A DNA stretch of 64,000 nt from Cristatella mucedo (taxonomy: Eukaryota > Bryozoa > Phylactolaemata > Cristatellidae), in contig WPIO01000005.1 of NCBI GenBank assembly GCA_009760855.2, positions 1,162,501 to 1,226,500 on the forward strand. Direction: 5' to 3'. This document shows positions 62,660-64,000 of the stretch, piece by piece. Position 1 is the stretch's first letter, and the number at the start of each line of letters is the position of its first letter. The notes beneath the pieces were generated by a model. That model was not told the origin of the DNA. It saw only the letters and a program-made list of their open reading frames with translations, and ran no database searches. The translations under genes and the position numbers were made by a program.

Positions 62660-62745
62660 TACTGGTTATTATAGTAATTCGCTTTATAGGACCCCGAGGT
62701 AGTTACATCTCTTTCTAGACGCTTCACACAGGTTGCAAAAAGCGA
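62660..62745 (-). mobile_element. LINE tail fragment
   Basis: TTTATAGGACCCCGAGGTAGTTACATCTCTTTCTAGACGCTTCAC is a minus-strand tail hairpin. Confidence 0.5.
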
Positions 62746-62955
62746 AACAACCGTTAATAATAACAACATTAATAACGTTATTATTAACATTAGTAACGTT
62801 AATAATAATAACCATTGATAATAACAATCCCAATTGCAACAGGCACAGCCACGCAGTGACGCACCGAAGGCGGCAGGGGGAAGCATATGTCCCCCTGACG
62901 CACTGGATCAGGAGGCGCCAAATGGAAGCCTACCGGGGGCGCATTATATCCTAGG

Positions 62956-63101
62956 CAGGGGCGGAGCCAGGGGGCAGGGGAGTAATTGTCCTCCCCCATG
63001 GACAGAGGGAAGTACCTACATCCTGGGGCGAATTTCCCCAGGCCCAAGGGGCAGGAGCAGCGCACCTTGCTCCCGACCTGAAAATCCTGTCTCCGCCCCT
63101 G
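62956..63101. mobile_element. hAT-type MITE, 146 bp
   Basis: Terminal inverted repeats CAGGGGCGGAGCCAGG (62956-62971) and its complement ending CTCCGCCCCTG at 63101, 15 of 16 matching. Flanking 8-bp target duplication ATCCTAGG / ATCCAAGG (7 of 8). TIR and 8-bp duplication are the hAT hallmarks. No coding capacity. Confidence 0.8.
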
Positions 63102-63249
63102 ATCCAAGGAACATCACTGTAGCCTTATAATGGACGATTCTTCAGTTGACGGAGCAAATGCTGTAAGGATTGAGCGAGTTTTCGGCATTGTCTCGAGCGT
63201 TGTAAAGTCAGGGGCTGATCAGTCTTGATCAGTCAATCGGTACAACTGC

Positions 63250-63560
63250 GGGATTTTAGGTGCCAAGGAACTGAAGATACGGTCTCCGAACGACTTGAGC
63301 AAGGAAAGTGACATCAGTCAAAATAGCGGGCGCTGCAATACGAAGCACGATTTGAAGTATTTCGGGTAGGTCGGCCGGAGCAAAAGAAGGAAAGCACCTA
63401 ATAGTGAGTGGCATAATCTTGAAGTCGCTATACAGCTCGATGGGGAGCAAGTCCGAGTCAGAGAGAAGAAATTGTGATATTGAAAAATTGGGAAATTGAG
63501 TTAGAAAGTGTACTGCGGCAGCTGCGAACGTCGCGACAGACAAGCCTATTTATTCGGTAG
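63250..63560 (-). mobile_element. LINE C-terminal coding fragment
   Basis: Minus strand FSISQFLLSDSDLLPIELYSDFKIMPLTIR and APADLPEILQIV align with the block PLLADLHWLPVKQRIDFKVLSLTF and the following AYLSEIL. Frame broken at both ends. Confidence 0.55.
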
Positions 63561-63614
63561 GTGTTTTAGCTGCGGCAGTTTCAAATTCCTCTCAGCGCCA
63601 CGAACTCGTAGCAT

Positions 63615-63949
63615 ATGGCTGAGACACGCCGAGATATCGTAGTGACAGTATGCCTGGAATGGTCGGTTTATGTGTCGGCATCGCGACGGTACGTCTACAG
63701 TGGCGACGTGCTGCACGTTTCGATTAATCTGGGTGCACAGCCTGCGACAGGAGTAGTTACACGGGAGTTACTCTGTTTTCGTTCTCCGAATGAACACTTT
63801 AGATTGAGCGCCAGGTTGGGGCTTTGCAGTGTTAGTTGCCAGCCGGTCGTGCAACCTACTGCCAGGCACACGCGTGCGTACTGTAGCTTCTGGCGGCGGC
63901 GAGCCGCCCGCTGCCATTTAAAGCTGCACATCCGGACGCTGGGACGAAG
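63615..63949 (+). CDS. Candidate first coding exon running off the right edge
   Basis: An ATG at 63615 opens a frame beginning MAETRRDIVVTVCLEW, then a beta-rich stretch (SRRYVYSGDVLHVSINLG), and reaches a strong donor (CGAAG|GTGAGA) after 63949. The second half is Cys/Arg-rich and less protein-like, so an earlier splice is possible. Any continuation lies outside the window. Confidence 0.3.
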
Positions 63950-64000
63950 GTGAGAGCCCCGAACAACGTGGAATCGCAGTCGCTCGGACGAAAGCGAGCG

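Overview
This is an animal (metazoan) genomic window, probably from a non-vertebrate. Short exons (80-280 bases) are separated by introns of 0.1-3.9 kb with ordinary GT...AG borders. There are many decayed L2/CR1-type LINEs, tRNA-derived SINEs, a hAT-type MITE, and very long CA, CT/GA and AT microsatellites. There are no operons, ribosome binding sites or other prokaryotic features. I cannot name the species or phylum from sequence alone.

Left part (about 0.5-14.5 kb): one gene is clear. On the minus strand, nine exons with matching splice phases rebuild an intact NAK-family Ser/Thr kinase domain of the AAK1/BMP2K type, and a tenth exon gives a Ser/Ala/Gln-rich tail. Its introns hold LINE copies, a tRNA-type SINE, a 14-bp minisatellite and several microsatellites.

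Middle part (15-48 kb): mostly transposon debris with candidate exons of genes I do not recognise. On the minus strand, three phase-compatible exons (43.8, 40.7 and 39.6 kb) encode a membrane protein with one transmembrane helix followed by a Cys cluster. A further set of phase-compatible minus-strand exons (35.8, 35.5, 31.0, 30.0 and 25.3 kb) may be a second gene or the continuation of the first. Weaker minus-strand exon candidates lie at 44.5-47.4 kb. On the plus strand a candidate exon at 15.1 kb would be divergent from the kinase gene. The longest LINE copies are at 26.1-27.9 and 36.3-38.6 kb, both minus and both broken.

Right part (48-64 kb): giant simple-sequence arrays (48.0-49.2 and 59.1-59.8 kb) flank a GC- and CpG-rich block of about 8 kb (49.6-57.4 kb). 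That block has unusual inverted repeats, including a 50-bp near-perfect palindrome, and one candidate terminal exon at 55.9 kb (minus). A dispersed repeat is shared between 51.6 and 61.3 kb, a MITE lies at 62.96-63.10 kb, and a possible plus-strand first exon lies at the right edge.

I found no clearly new multi-gene system. The most informative observations are the rebuilt kinase gene, the SINE family that shares its 3' hairpin tail with the resident LINE, and several undescribed repeat structures.
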